A stretch of DNA of 64,000 nucleotides, taken from contig JAMKCF010000014.1 of NCBI GenBank assembly GCA_023634235.1, positions 2,741,501-2,805,500 on the forward strand, read 5' to 3'. The translations under genes and the position numbers were made by a program. Source of the stretch: Pisaster brevispinus (lineage: Eukaryota; Echinodermata; Asteroidea; Forcipulatida; Asteriidae). The notes under the pieces are model-generated. The model saw only the letters and a program-made list of their open reading frames with translations. It did not search any database and was not told where the DNA came from. Positions 12,132 through 24,553 of this stretch are shown here, piece after piece; the first letter of the stretch is position 1; each line of letters starts with the position of its first letter.

Positions 12132-15100
12132 GCGAGCTGAGCGGCCTGGAAGTAGGGCTGCCCGAAACACCACTGTAATACATGCCTGCGTCATCGCCAG
12201 TGAGAAAATGCCGGCACAGAAAGGTCCGAAATAAATTCGTGGCTAAGATTGAGAATAACTCCCGATCTAAGCATGCTAGAGAGACAAAATTTGTACCTGA
12301 CTCTTCCTTGGATATTCCTGCATTCGAAAATTAAGTTTTTTGGGTCGATGCGGGCAAGCTTCATACCCGAAAAGACCAGCAAGTGGGCCTGCTCCGAACG
12401 CTCCTCAAAAGCATCTCCAATGGGATTTTTGTACACAGAGCTGTCAAAGAATCAAAGACAAAGTAAGGACGGTCAAATCACCCCAAGAAAAATACTGGAT
12501 CTGCACGAGTTCTACACCAATGGAAAGCTCGTCTCAAGGGCTATCTCCTCAGGTATTTTTGCTTAGCTGAGGATTTTGTAGGCGAGCTGAGCGGCCTGGA
12601 AGTAGGGCTGCCCGAAACACCACTGTAATACATGCCTGCGTCATCACCAGTGAGAAAATGCCGGCACAGAAAGGTCCGAAATAAAATCTTGGCTTAGATT
12701 GAGAATAAGTCCCGATCTAAGCATGCTAGAGAGACAAATTTTGTACCTGACTCTTCCTTGGATATCCCTGCATTCGAAAATTAAGTTTTTTGGGTCGAGG
12801 CGGGCAAGCTTCATACCGTAAAGGACCAGCAAGTGCGCCTGCTCCGAACGCTCCTCAAAAGCATCTCCAATTTGATTTTTGTACACAGAGCTGTCAAAGA
12901 AACAAAGACAAAGTAAGGACGGTCAAATCACCCACAGAATATTTCTGGATCTGAACGAATTCTACACCAATAGAAAGCTCATATCAAGGGTTATCTCTTC
13001 CGTAATTTGTGTTTAGCTGAGGATTTTGTAAGCGAGCTGAGCGGCCTGGAAGTAGGGCTGCCCGAAACACCACTGTAATACATGCCTGCGTCATCGCCAG
13101 TGAGAAAATGCCGGCACAGAAAGGTCCGAAATAAATTCGTGGCTAAGATTGAGAATAACTCCCGATCTAAGCATGCTAGAGAGACAAAATTTGTACCTGA
13201 CTCTTCCTTGGATATTCCTGCATTCGAAAATTAAGTTTTTTGGGTCGATGCGGGCAAGCTTCATACCCGAAAAGACCAGCAAGTGGGCCTGCTCCGAACG
13301 CTCCTCAAAAGCATCTCCAATGGGATTTTTGTACACAGAGCTGTCAAAGAATCAAAGACAAAGTAAGGACGGTCAAATCACCCCAAGAAAAATACTGGAT
13401 CTGCACGAGTTCTACACCAATGGAAAGCTCGTCTCAAGGGCTATCTCCTCAGGTATTTTTGCTTAGCTGAGGATTTTGTAGGCGAGCTGAGCGGCCTGGA
13501 AGTAGGGCTGCCCGAAACACCACTGTAATACATGCCTGCGTCATCACCAGTGAGAAAATGCCGGCACAGAAAGGTCCGAAATAAAATCTTGGCTTAGATT
13601 GAGAATAAGTCCCGATCTAAGCATGCTAGAGAGACAAATTTTGTACCTGACTCTTCCTTGGATATCCCTGCATTCGAAAATTAAGTTTTTTGGGTCGAGG
13701 CGGGCAAGCTTCATACCGTAAAGGACCAGCAAGTGCGCCTGCTCCGAACGCTCCTCAAAAGCATCTCCAATTTGATTTTTGTACACAGAGCTGTCAAAGA
13801 AACAAAGACAAAGTAAGGACGGTCAAATCACCCACAGAATATTTCTGGATCTGAACGAATTCTACACCAATAGAAAGCTCATATCAAGGGTTATCTCTTC
13901 CGTAATTTGTGTTTAGCTGAGGATTTTGTAAGCGAGCTGAGCGGCCTGGAAGTAGGGCTGCCCGAAACACCACTGTAATACATGCCTGCGTCATCGCCAG
14001 TGAGAAAATGCCGGCACAGAAAGGTCCGAAATAAATTCGTGGCTAAGATTGAGAATAACTCCCGATCTAAGCATGCTAGAGAGACAAAATTTGTACCTGA
14101 CTCTTCCTTGGATATTCCTGCATTCGAAAATTAAGTTTTTTGGGTCGATGCGGGCAAGCTTCATACCCGAAAAGACCAGCAAGTGGGCCTGCTCCGAACG
14201 CTCCTCAAAAGCATCTCCAATGGGATTTTTGTACACAGAGCTGTCAAAGAATCAAAGACAAAGTAAGGACGGTCAAATCACCCCAAGAAAAATACTGGAT
14301 CTGCACGAGTTCTACACCAATGGAAAGCTCGTCTCAAAGGCTATCTCCTCAGGTATTTTTGCTTAGCTGAGGATTTTGTAGGCGAGCTGAGCGGCCTGGA
14401 AGTAGGGCTGCCCGAAACACCACTGTAATACATGCCTGCGTCATCACCAGTGAGAAAATGCCGGCACAGAAAGGTCCGAAATAAAATCTTGGCTTAGATT
14501 GAGAATAAGTCCCGATCTAAGCATGCTAGAGAGACAAATTTTGTACCTGACTCTTCCTTGGATATCCCTGCATTCGAAAATTAAGTTTTTTGGGTCGAGG
14601 CGGGCAAGCTTCATACCGTAAAGGACCAGCAAGTGCGCCTGCTCCGAACGCTCCTCAAAAGCATCTCCAATTTGATTTTTGTACACAGAGCTGTCAAAGA
14701 AACAAAGACAAAGTAAGGACGGTCAAATCACCCACAGAATATTTCTGGATCTGAACGAATTCTACACCAATAGAAAGCTCATATCAAGGGTTATCTCTTC
14801 CGTAATTTGTGTTTAGCTGAGGATTTTGTAAGCGAGCTGAGCGGCCTGGAAGTAGGGCTGCCCGAAACACCACTGTATTACATGCCTACGTCATACCCAG
14901 TGAGAAAATGCCGGCACAGAAAGGTCCGAATAAAAATCGTGGCTAAGATTGAGAATAACTCCCGATCTAAGCATGCTACAGAGACAAAATTTGTATCTGA
15001 CTCTTCCTTGGATATCCCTGCAGTCGATAATTAAGTTTTTTGGGTCGATGCGGGCAAGCTTCATACCCGATATGACCAGCAAGTGGGCCTGCTCCGAACG

Positions 15101-18100
15101 CTCCTCAAAAGCATCTCCAATGGGATTTTTGTACACAGAGCTGTCAAATAAACAAAGACAAAGTAAGGACGGTCAAATCACCGCAGAATAATACTGGATC
15201 TGCACGAGTTCTACACCAATAGAAAGCTCATATCAAGGGTTATCTCTTCCGTAATTTGTGTTTAGCTGAGGATTTTGTAAGCGAGCTGAGCGGCCTGGAA
15301 GTAGGGCTGCCCGAAACACCACTGTAATACATGCCTGCGTCATCACCAGTGAGAAAATGCCGGCACAGAAAGGTCCGAAATAAAATCTTGGCTTAGATTG
15401 AGAATAAGTCCCGATCTAAGCATGCTAGAGAGACAAATTTTGTACCTGACTCTTCCTTGGATATCCCTGCATTCGAAAATTAAGTTTTTTGGGTCGAGGC
15501 GGGCAAGCTTCATACCGTAAAGGACCAGCAAGTGCGCCTGCTCCGAACGCTCCTCAAAAGCATCTCCAATTTGATTTTTGTACACAGAGCTGTCAAAGAA
15601 ACAAAGACAAAGTAAGGACGGTCAAATCACCCACAGAATATTTCTGGATCTGAACGAATTCTACACCAATAGAAAGCTCATATCAAGGGTTATCTCTTCC
15701 GTAATTTGTGTTTAGCTGAGGATTTTGTAAGCGAGCTGAGCGGCCTGGAAGTAGGGCTGCCCGAAACACCACTGTAATACATGCCTGCGTCATCGCCAGT
15801 GAGAAAATGCCGGCACAGAAAGGTCCGAAATAAATTCGTGGCTAAGATTGAGAATAACTCCCGATCTAAGCATGCTAGAGAGACAAAATTTGTACCTGAC
15901 TCTTCCTTGGATATTCCTGCATTCGAAAATTAAGTTTTTTGGGTCGATGCGGGCAAGCTTCATACCCGAAAAGACCAGCAAGTGGGCCTGCTCCGAACGC
16001 TCCTCAAAAGCATCTCCAATGGGATTTTTGTACACAGAGCTGTCAAAGAATCAAAGACAAAGTAAGGACGGTCAAATCACCCCAAGAAAAATACTGGATC
16101 TGCACGAGTTCTACACCAATGGAAAGCTCGTCTCAAGGGCTATCTCCTCAGGTATTTTTGCTTAGCTGAGGATTTTGTAGGCGAGCTGAGCGGCCTGGAA
16201 GTAGGGCTGCCCGAAACACCACTGTAATACATGCCTGCGTCATCACCAGTGAGAAAATGCCGGCACAGAAAGGTCCGAAATAAAATCTTGGCTTAGATTG
16301 AGAATAAGTCCCGATCTAAGCATGCTAGAGAGACAAATTTTGTACCTGACTCTTCCTTGGATATCCCTGCATTCGAAAATTAAGTTTTTTGGGTCGAGGC
16401 GGGCAAGCTTCATACCGTAAAGGACCAGCAAGTGCGCCTGCTCCGAACGCTCCTCAAAAGCATCTCCAATTTGATTTTTGTACACAGAGCTGTCAAAGAA
16501 ACAAAGACAAAGTAAGGACGGTCAAATCACCCACAGAATATTTCTGGATCTGAACGAATTCTACACCAATAGAAAGCTCATATCAAGGGTTATCTCTTCC
16601 GTAATTTGTGTTTAGCTGAGGATTTTGTAAGCGAGCTGAGCGGCCTGGAAGTAGGGCTGCCCGAAACACCACTGTAATACATGCCTGCGTCATCGCCAGT
16701 GAGAAAATGCCGGCACAGAAAGGTCCGAAATAAATTCGTGGCTAAGATTGAGAATAACTCCCGATCTAAGCATGCTAGAGAGACAAAATTTGTACCTGAC
16801 TCTTCCTTGGATATTCCTGCATTCGAAAATTAAGTTTTTTGGGTCGATGCGGGCAAGCTTCATACCCGAAAAGACCAGCAAGTGGGCCTGCTCCGAACGC
16901 TCCTCAAAAGCATCTCCAATGGGATTTTTGTACACAGAGCTGTCAAAGAATCAAAGACAAAGTAAGGACGGTCAAATCACCCCAAGAAAAATACTGGATC
17001 TGCACGAGTTCTACACCAATGGAAAGCTCGTCTCAAAGGCTATCTCCTCAGGTATTTTTGCTTAGCTGAGGATTTTGTAGGCGAGCTGAGCGGCCTGGAA
17101 GTAGGGCTGCCCGAAACACCACTGTAATACATGCCTGCGTCATCACCAGTGAGAAAATGCCGGCACAGAAAGGTCCGAAATAAAATCTTGGCTTAGATTG
17201 AGAATAAGTCCCGATCTAAGCATGCTAGAGAGACAAATTTTGTACCTGACTCTTCCTTGGATATCCCTGCATTCGAAAATTAAGTTTTTTGGGTCGAGGC
17301 GGGCAAGCTTCATACCGTAAAGGACCAGCAAGTGCGCCTGCTCCGAACGCTCCTCAAAAGCATCTCCAATTTGATTTTTGTACACAGAGCTGTCAAAGAA
17401 ACAAAGACAAAGTAAGGACGGTCAAATCACCCACAGAATATTTCTGGATCTGAACGAATTCTACACCAATAGAAAGCTCATATCAAGGGTTATCTCTTCC
17501 GTAATTTGTGTTTAGCTGAGGATTTTGTAAGCGAGCTGAGCGGCCTGGAAGTAGGGCTGCCCGAAACACCACTGTATTACATGCCTACGTCATACCCAGT
17601 GAGAAAATGCCGGCACAGAAAGGTCCGAATAAAAATCGTGGCTAAGATTGAGAATAACTCCCGATCTAAGCATGCTACAGAGACAAAATTTGTATCTGAC
17701 TCTTCCTTGGATATCCCTGCAGTCGATAATTAAGTTTTTTGGGTCGATGCGGGCAAGCTTCATACCCGATATGACCAGCAAGTGGGCCTGCTCCGAACGC
17801 TCCTCAAAAGCATCTCCAATGGGATTTTTGTACACAGAGCTGTCAAATAAACAAAGACAAAGTAAGGACGGTCAAATCACCGCAGAATAATACTGGATCT
17901 GCACGAGTTCTACACCAATAGAAAGCTCATATCAAGGGTTATCTCTTCCGTAATTTGTGTTTAGCTGAGGATTTTGTAAGCGAGCTGAGCGGCCTGGAAG
18001 TAGGGCTGCCCGAAACACCACTGTAATACATGCCTGCGTCATCACCAGTGAGAAAATGCCGGCACAGAAAGGTCCGAAATAAAATCTTGGCTTAGATTGA

Positions 18101-20627
18101 GAATAAGTCCCGATCTAAGCATGCTAGAGAGACAAATTTTGTACCTGACTCTTCCTTGGATATCCCTGCATTCGAAAATTAAGTTTTTTGGGTCGAGGCG
18201 GGCAAGCTTCATACCGTAAAGGACCAGCAAGTGCGCCTGCTCCGAACGCTCCTCAAAAGCATCTCCAATTTGATTTTTGTACACAGAGCTGTCAAAGAAA
18301 CAAAGACAAAGTAAGGACGGTCAAATCACCCACAGAATATTTCTGGATCTGAACGAATTCTACACCAATAGAAAGCTCATATCAAGGGTTATCTCTTCCG
18401 TAATTTGTGTTTAGCTGAGGATTTTGTAAGCGAGCTGAGCGGCCTGGAAGTAGGGCTGCCCGAAACACCACTGTAATACATGCCTGCGTCATCGCCAGTG
18501 AGAAAATGCCGGCACAGAAAGGTCCGAAATAAATTCGTGGCTAAGATTGAGAATAACTCCCGATCTAAGCATGCTAGAGAGACAAAATTTGTACCTGACT
18601 CTTCCTTGGATATTCCTGCATTCGAAAATTAAGTTTTTTGGGTCGATGCGGGCAAGCTTCATACCCGAAAAGACCAGCAAGTGGGCCTGCTCCGAACGCT
18701 CCTCAAAAGCATCTCCAATGGGATTTTTGTACACAGAGCTGTCAAAGAATCAAAGACAAAGTAAGGACGGTCAAATCACCCCAAGAAAAATACTGGATCT
18801 GCACGAGTTCTACACCAATGGAAAGCTCGTCTCAAGGGCTATCTCCTCAGGTATTTTTGCTTAGCTGAGGATTTTGTAGGCGAGCTGAGCGGCCTGGAAG
18901 TAGGGCTGCCCGAAACACCACTGTAATACATGCCTGCGTCATCACCAGTGAGAAAATGCCGGCACAGAAAGGTCCGAAATAAAATCTTGGCTTAGATTGA
19001 GAATAAGTCCCGATCTAAGCATGCTAGAGAGACAAATTTTGTACCTGACTCTTCCTTGGATATCCCTGCATTCGAAAATTAAGTTTTTTGGGTCGAGGCG
19101 GGCAAGCTTCATACCGTAAAGGACCAGCAAGTGCGCCTGCTCCGAACGCTCCTCAAAAGCATCTCCAATTTGATTTTTGTACACAGAGCTGTCAAAGAAA
19201 CAAAGACAAAGTAAGGACGGTCAAATCACCCACAGAATATTTCTGGATCTGAACGAATTCTACACCAATAGAAAGCTCATATCAAGGGTTATCTCTTCCG
19301 TAATTTGTGTTTAGCTGAGGATTTTGTAAGCGAGCTGAGCGGCCTGGAAGTAGGGCTGCCCGAAACACCACTGTAATACATGCCTGCGTCATCGCCAGTG
19401 AGAAAATGCCGGCACAGAAAGGTCCGAAATAAATTCGTGGCTAAGATTGAGAATAACTCCCGATCTAAGCATGCTAGAGAGACAAAATTTGTACCTGACT
19501 CTTCCTTGGATATTCCTGCATTCGAAAATTAAGTTTTTTGGGTCGATGCGGGCAAGCTTCATACCCGAAAAGACCAGCAAGTGGGCCTGCTCCGAACGCT
19601 CCTCAAAAGCATCTCCAATGGGATTTTTGTACACAGAGCTGTCAAAGAATCAAAGACAAAGTAAGGACGGTCAAATCACCCCAAGAAAAATACTGGATCT
19701 GCACGAGTTCTACACCAATGGAAAGCTCGTCTCAAAGGCTATCTCCTCAGGTATTTTTGCTTAGCTGAGGATTTTGTAGGCGAGCTGAGCGGCCTGGAAG
19801 TAGGGCTGCCCGAAACACCACTGTAATACATGCCTGCGTCATCACCAGTGAGAAAATGCCGGCACAGAAAGGTCCGAAATAAAATCTTGGCTTAGATTGA
19901 GAATAAGTCCCGATCTAAGCATGCTAGAGAGACAAATTTTGTACCTGACTCTTCCTTGGATATCCCTGCATTCGAAAATTAAGTTTTTTGGGTCGAGGCG
20001 GGCAAGCTTCATACCGTAAAGGACCAGCAAGTGCGCCTGCTCCGAACGCTCCTCAAAAGCATCTCCAATTTGATTTTTGTACACAGAGCTGTCAAAGAAA
20101 CAAAGACAAAGTAAGGACGGTCAAATCACCCACAGAATATTTCTGGATCTGAACGAATTCTACACCAATAGAAAGCTCATATCAAGGGTTATCTCTTCCG
20201 TAATTTGTGTTTAGCTGAGGATTTTGTAAGCGAGCTGAGCGGCCTGGAAGTAGGGCTGCCCGAAACACCACTGTATTACATGCCTACGTCATACCCAGTG
20301 AGAAAATGCCGGCACAGAAAGGTCCGAATAAAAATCGTGGCTAAGATTGAGAATAACTCCCGATCTAAGCATGCTACAGAGACAAAATTTGTATCTGACT
20401 CTTCCTTGGATATCCCTGCAGTCGATAATTAAGTTTTTTGGGTCGATGCGGGCAAGCTTCATACCCGATATGACCAGCAAGTGGGCCTGCTCCGAACGCT
20501 CCTCAAAAGCATCTCCAATGGGATTTTTGTACACAGAGCTGTCAAATAAACAAAGACAAAGTAAGGACGGTCAAATCACCGCAGAATAATACTGGATCTG
20601 CACGAGTTCTACACCAATAGAAAGCTC
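12132..20627 (+). repeat. Highly homogenised block of alternating monomers X and Y
   Basis: From 12132 the monomers alternate between type X (AATAAATTCGTGGC, GATATTCCTG, ATACCCGAAAAGACC, TCAGGTATTTTTGC) and type Y (AAATCTTGGCTTAG, AATAAGTCCCG, AAGTGCGCCTG, CAATTTGATTTTTG, CAGAATATTTCTGG). Type Z (CATACCCAGTG, GCTACAGAGAC, CAGTCGATAATTAAG, CACCGCAGAATAA) replaces X once every 2699 bp. The order is X Y X Y X' Y Z Y X Y X' Y Z Y X Y X' Y Z. X' differs from X by one base (A instead of G at 14338, 17037 and 19736). The block starts with an extra X-Y pair related to the next by a 900-bp shift. No gene is seen. Confidence 0.93.
12582..20627 (+). repeat. Hexameric HOR, period 2699 bp, 2.98 copies
   Basis: The repeated unit is Y-X-Y-X'-Y-Z. 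Copies span 12582-15280, 15281-17979 and 17980-20627. The 2699-bp period equals six 450-bp monomers minus one base lost in Z. The left limit is set by G at 12581 against A at 15280 in the GTAGGCGAGC/GTAAGCGAGC tail, and the right limit by G at 20628 against A at 17929 in AAAGCTCGTA/AAAGCTCATA. Line-by-line comparison by eye showed no mismatch between copies. Within each copy the Y monomers are also indistinguishable, so homogenisation has acted at two levels. Very recent amplification is the simplest reading. An assembly artefact cannot be excluded from sequence alone. Confidence 0.92.
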
Positions 20628-23600
20628 GTATCAAGGGCTATCTTTTCCGTATTTTTTGGTTAGCTGAGGATTTTGTAGGCGAGCTGAGCGGCCTGGAAGT
20701 AGGGCTGCCCTAAACACCACTGTATTACATGCCTACGTCATCACCAGTGAGAAAATGCCGGTACAGAAAGGTCCGAAATAAAATCGTGGCTAAGATTGAG
20801 AATAACTCCCGATCTAAGCATGCTACAGAGACAAAATTTGTACCTGACTCTTCCTTGGATATCCCTGCATTACATAATTAAGTTTTTTGGGTCGAGTCGG
20901 GCAAGCTTCAGACCGTAAATGACCAGGAAGTGGGCCTGCTCCGAACGCTCCTCAAAAGCATCTCCAATGGGATTTTTGTACACAGAGCTGTCAAAGAAAC
21001 AAAGACAAATTAAGGAAAGGTCAAATCACCCCCAGAATAATAGTGGATCAGCACGAGTTTTACACCAATAGAAAGCTCGTATCAAGGGCTATCTCCTCCG
21101 TAATTTTTGCTTAGCTGAGGATTTTGTAGGCGAGCTGAGCGGCCTGGAAGTAGGGCTGCCCGAAACACCACTGTAATACATGCCTGCGTCATCGCCAGTG
21201 AGAAAATGCCGGCACAGAAAGGTCCGAAATAAAATCTTGGCTTAGATTGAGAATAACTCCCGATCTAAGCATGCTAGAGAGACACAATTTGTACCTGACT
21301 CTTCCTTGGATATCCCTGCATTCGAAAATTAAGTTTTTTGGGTCGAGGCGGGCAAGCTTCAGACCGTAAATGACCAGCAAGTGGGCCTGCTCCGAACGCT
21401 CCTCAAAAGCATCTCCAATGGGATTTTTGTACACAGAGCTGTCAAAGAAACAAAGACAAAGTAAGGACGGTCAAATCACCCCAGAATAATACTGGATCTG
21501 CACGAGTTCTACACAAATGGAAAGCTCGTCTCAAGGGCTATCTCTTACGTAATTTATGTTTAGCTGAGGATTTTGTAGGCGAGCTGAGCAGCCTGGAAGT
21601 AGGGCTGCCCGAAAACAACTGTATTACATGTCTACATCATCGCCAGTGAGAAAATGCCGGCACAGAAAGGTCCGAAATAAAATCTTGGCTTAGATTGAGA
21701 ATAACTCCCGATCTAAGCATACTACAGAGACAAAATTTGTACCTGACTCTTCCTTGGATATCCCTGCATTCGAAAATTAGGTTTTTTGGGTCGAAGCTTC
21801 AGACCGTAAATGACCAGGAAGTGGGCCTGCGCCGAACGCTCCTCAAAAGCATCTCCAATGGGATTTTTGTACACAGAGCTGTCAAAGAAACAAAGACAAA
21901 GTAAGGAAGGTCAAATCACCCCAAGAAAAATACTGGATCTGCACGAGTTTTACACCAATGGAAAGCTCGTAAGAAGGGCTATCTCTTACGTATTTTATGT
22001 TTAGCTGAGGATTATGTAGGCGAGCTGAGCGACCTGGAAGTAGGGCTGCCGAAACTCCACTGTATTACATGCCTAAGTCATCACCAGTGAGAAAATGCCG
22101 GCACAGAAAGGTCCGAAATAAAATCGTGGCTAAGATTGAGAATAACGCCCGATCTAAGCATGCTAGAGAGACAAAATTTGTACTTGACTCTTCTTTGGAT
22201 ATCCCTGCATTCGAAAATTAAGTTTTTTGGGTCGAGGCGGGCAAGCTTCAGACCGTAAATGACCAGCAAGTGGGCCTGCTCCGAACGCTTTTCAAAAGCA
22301 TCTCCAATGGGATTTTTGTACACAGAGCTGTCAAAGAAACAAAGACAAAGTAAGGAAGGTCAAATCACCCCAAGAAAAATACTGGATCTGCACGAGTTTT
22401 ACACCAATGGAAAGCTCGTAAGAAGGGCTATCTCTTACGTATTTTATGTTTAGCTGAGGATTATGTAGGCAAGCTGAGCGACCTGGAAGTAGGGCTGCCC
22501 GAAACTCCACTGTATTACATGCCTAAGTCATCACCAGTGAGAAAATGCCGGCACAGAAAGGTCCGAAATAAAATCGTGGCTAAGATTGAGAATAACGCCC
22601 GATCTAAGCATGCTAGAGAGACAAAATTTGTACTCGACTCTTCTTTGGATATCCCTGCATTCGAAAATTAAGTTTTTTGGGTCGAGGCGGGCAAGCTTGA
22701 GACCGTAAATGACCAGCAAGTGGGCCTGCTGCGAACGCTTTTCAAAAGCATCTCCAATGGGATTTTCGAACACAGAGCTGTCAAAGAAACAAAGACAAAG
22801 TAAGGACGGTCAAATCACCCCAAGAAAAATATTGGATCTGCACGAGTTCTACACCAATGGAAAGCTCGTCTCAAGGGCTATCTCTTACGTAATTTATGTT
22901 TAGCTGAGGATTTTGTAGGGGAGCTGAGCGGCCTGGAAGTAGGGCTGCCCGAAACACCACTGTATTACATGCCTACGTCATCGCCAGTGAGAAAATGCCG
23001 GCACAGAAAGGTCCGAAAAAAAATCGTGGCTAAAATTGAGAATAAATCCCGATCTAAGCATGCTACAGAGACAAAATTTGTACTCGACTCTTCTTTGGAT
23101 ATCCCTGCATTCGAAAATTAAGTTTTTTGGGTCGAGGCGGGCAAGCTTCAGACCGTAAATGACCAGCAAGTGGGCCTGCTGCGAACGCTTTTCAAAAGCA
23201 TCTCCATTAGGATTTTTGAACACAGAGCTGTCAAAGAAACAAAGACAAAGTAAGGACGGTCAAATCACCCCAAGAAAAATATTGGATCTGCACGAGTTCT
23301 ACACCAATGGAAAGCTCGTCTCAAGGGCTATCTCTTACGTAATTTATGTTTAGCTGAGGATTTTGTAGGGGAGCTGAGCGGCCTGGAAGTAGGGCTGCCC
23401 GAAACACCACTGTATTACATGCCTACGTCATCGCCAGTGAGAAAATGCCGGCAAAGAAAGGTCCGAAATAAAATCGTGGCTAAAATTGAGAATAAATCCC
23501 GATCTAAGCATGCTACAGAGACAAAATTTGTATCTGACTCTTCCTTGGATATCCCTGCAGTCGATAATTAAGTTTTTTGGGTCGATGCGGGCAAGCTTCA

Positions 23601-24553
23601 TACCGGATATGACCAGCAAGTGGGCCTGCTCCGAACGCTCCTCAAAAGCATCTCCATTAGGATTTTTGTACACAGAGCTGTCAAAGAAACAAAGACAAAG
23701 TAAGGACGGTCAAATCACCGCAGTATAATACTGGATCTGCACGAGTTCTACACCAATAGAAAGCTCGTATCAAACGCTATCTTTTCCGTATTTTTTGGTT
23801 AGCTGAGGATTTTGTAGGCGAGCTGAGCGGCCTGGAAGTAGGGCTACCCGAAACACCACTGTATTACATGCCTACGTCATCACCAGTGAGAAAATGCCGG
23901 TACAGAAAGGTCCGAAATAAAATCGTGGCTAAGATTGAGAATAACTCCCGATCTAAGCATGCTACAGAGACAAAATTTGTACCTGACTCTTCCTTGGATA
24001 TCCCTGCATTACATAATTAAGTTTTTTGGGTCGAGGCGGGCAAGCTTCAGACCGTAAATGACCTGGAAGTGGGCCTGCTCCGAACGCTCCTCAAAAGCAT
24101 CTCCAATGGGATTTTTGTACACAGAGCTGTCAAAGAAACAAAGACAAAGTAAGGAAAGGTCAAATCACCCCCAGAATAATAGTGGATCAGCACGAGTTTT
24201 ACACCAATAGAAAGCTCGTATCAAGGGCTATCTCTTCCGTATTTTTTGTTTAGCTGAGGATTTTGTAGGCGAGCTGACCGGCCTGGAAGTAGGGCTGCCC
24301 GAAACACCACTGTATTACATGCCTACGTCATCGCCAGTAAGAAAATGCCGGCACAGAAAGGTCCGAAATAAAATCTTGGCTTAGATTGAAAATAACTCCC
24401 GATCTAAGCATGCTACAGAGACAAAATTTGTACCTGACTCTTCCTTGGATATCCCTGCATTCGAAAATTAGGTTTTTTGGGTCGAGGCGGGCAAGCTTCA
24501 GACCGTAAATGACCAGGAAGTGGGCCTGTTCCGAACGCTCCTCAAAAGCATCT
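20628..24553 (+). repeat. Mixed monomers with a 0.7-kb relation at period 3139
   Basis: About nine units follow the HOR. The stretch 20358-21085 recurs near 23497-24225, sharing CAGTCGATAATTAAG, CACCGCAG, TTTTTTGGTTAGCTG, CCGGTACAGAAAGG, ATTACATAATTAAG and the extra base in AAGGAAAGGTC, but with several mismatches. Units at about 21593, 22033, 22483 and 24283 carry the variants AAGGAAGGTC or CTCGTAAGAAGGGC. The unit from 21593 is only 440 bp because of an 8-bp loss at 21794/21795 plus single-base losses. Units from 22483 and 22933 have TTTTCGAACAC or TTTTTGAACAC in place of TTTTTGTACAC, losing the TGTACA palindrome. No gene is seen. Confidence 0.8.
21593..22032 (+). repeat. Monomer shortened by an internal 8-bp deletion
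   Basis: At 21791-21800 the sequence reads TCGAAGCTTC, whereas other units read TCGAGGCGGGCAAGCTTC. Eight bases (GGCGGGCA) are missing between 21794 and 21795. The flanks share an A at the junction, consistent with slippage or microhomology deletion. The unit also lacks one base in CCCGAAAACAACTG, and the next unit lacks a C in GCTGCCGAAAC. The nearest relative is the unit from 24283, which shares GAAAATTAGG and GCTACAGAGAC but is full length. The deletion is private to this unit in the window, so it post-dates the local duplication. Confidence 0.85.
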
